This document shows positions 5,518 to 5,618 of a stretch of 5,618 nt of DNA, piece after piece. Origin of the DNA: Akkermansiaceae bacterium UBA5020 (GTDB taxonomy: Bacteria; Verrucomicrobiota; Verrucomicrobiia; Verrucomicrobiales; DEV007). The translations under genes and the position numbers were made by a program. The stretch covers positions 6,598 through 12,215 of the forward strand of contig DGXY01000060.1 of the NCBI GenBank assembly GCA_002396885.1, written 5' to 3'. Every line of letters begins with the position of its first letter. The first letter of the stretch is position 1. The notes beneath the pieces are model-generated. The model searched no databases. It saw only the letters and a program-made list of their open reading frames with translations, and was not told the DNA's origin.

Positions 5518-5618
5518 TCAGCGCTTCTCGCGATGGAGGGTACGGCGCTTGAGGTAAGGATTGAACTTCACTTTCTCCAGACGGCCCGGAGTGCGGAGGC
5601 TCTTTTTGTTGCGCGAGG
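5518..5618 (-). CDS. rpmG: Large ribosomal subunit protein bL33, C-terminal part (cut by window edge)
   Basis: The last 32 residues of a small basic protein are read on the minus strand before a TGA at 5520-5518. SRNKKSLRTPGRLEKVKFNP followed by YLKRRTLHREKR matches the C-terminal half of bL33, which has the pattern T-x-N-(K/R)-(K/R)...P-x-(K/R)-L-E-x-x-K-(F/Y)-x-P...H-x-x-(H/Y)-x-E-x-K. Zinc-binding forms carry a Cys pair at the NPYL position (typically CPRC); here it is absent, so this is the Cys-free type, as in E. coli. The start lies beyond the right edge. rpsR begins 25 nt downstream, in an operon with it. It was too short and open-ended to stand out by length and is called on similarity to the family pattern. 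Confidence 0.88.
   Translation of the reverse strand, partial: SRNKKSLRTPGRLEKVKFNPYLKRRTLHREKR

Overview
The window looks like an ordinary chromosomal stretch of a high-GC (by eye about 60% G+C) Gram-negative-type bacterium. The gene set (a bL33-bS18 ribosomal pair, a free-standing OvoA-type methyltransferase, an Hsp20-Lon pair, an HMCES/YedK protein) would fit Verrucomicrobiota, perhaps the Opitutae. That placement is inference from gene content and protein style, not from a marker phylogeny. No mobile element, tRNA, rRNA, CRISPR array or phage gene was seen, and coding density is very high.

Layout. From 3153 leftwards, four genes lie head to tail on the minus strand: a short-chain dehydrogenase/reductase (SDR), the membrane protein FxsA, a small heat-shock protein (Hsp20), and the first ~423 codons of Lon protease, which runs off the left edge inside its AAA+ domain. 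Gaps are 66, 33 and 76 nt, so they may be one transcription unit. The last three form a proteostasis/membrane-stress block. On the plus strand, diverging from the SDR across a 97-nt gap, are adenine phosphoribosyltransferase (apt, GTG start) and, 12 nt later, a SAM-dependent methyltransferase closely resembling the C-terminal domain of the ovothiol enzyme OvoA (putative 4-mercaptohistidine N1-methyltransferase). This gene converges on a minus-strand SRAP/YedK gene whose stop is only 2 nt away. Upstream of yedK is a perfect 10-bp hairpin followed by a T-rich run. It reads as the intrinsic terminator of a minus-strand ribosomal protein operon, rpmG (bL33, cut by the right edge) then rpsR (bS18).

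How the genes fit together. Lon and Hsp20 plausibly act together in protein quality control. Apt salvages adenine (the by-product of SAM-dependent chemistry is one adenine source), so its pairing with a methyltransferase may be metabolically sensible, though this is only suggestive. YedK protects abasic sites in single-stranded DNA. The most interesting points are the free-standing ovothiol-type methyltransferase without its sulfoxide synthase in view, an SDR that has lost the NNAG motif and the tetrad Asn, and the palindromic terminator that also serves as the immediate upstream region of yedK. I did not find a convincing undescribed multi-gene system here.
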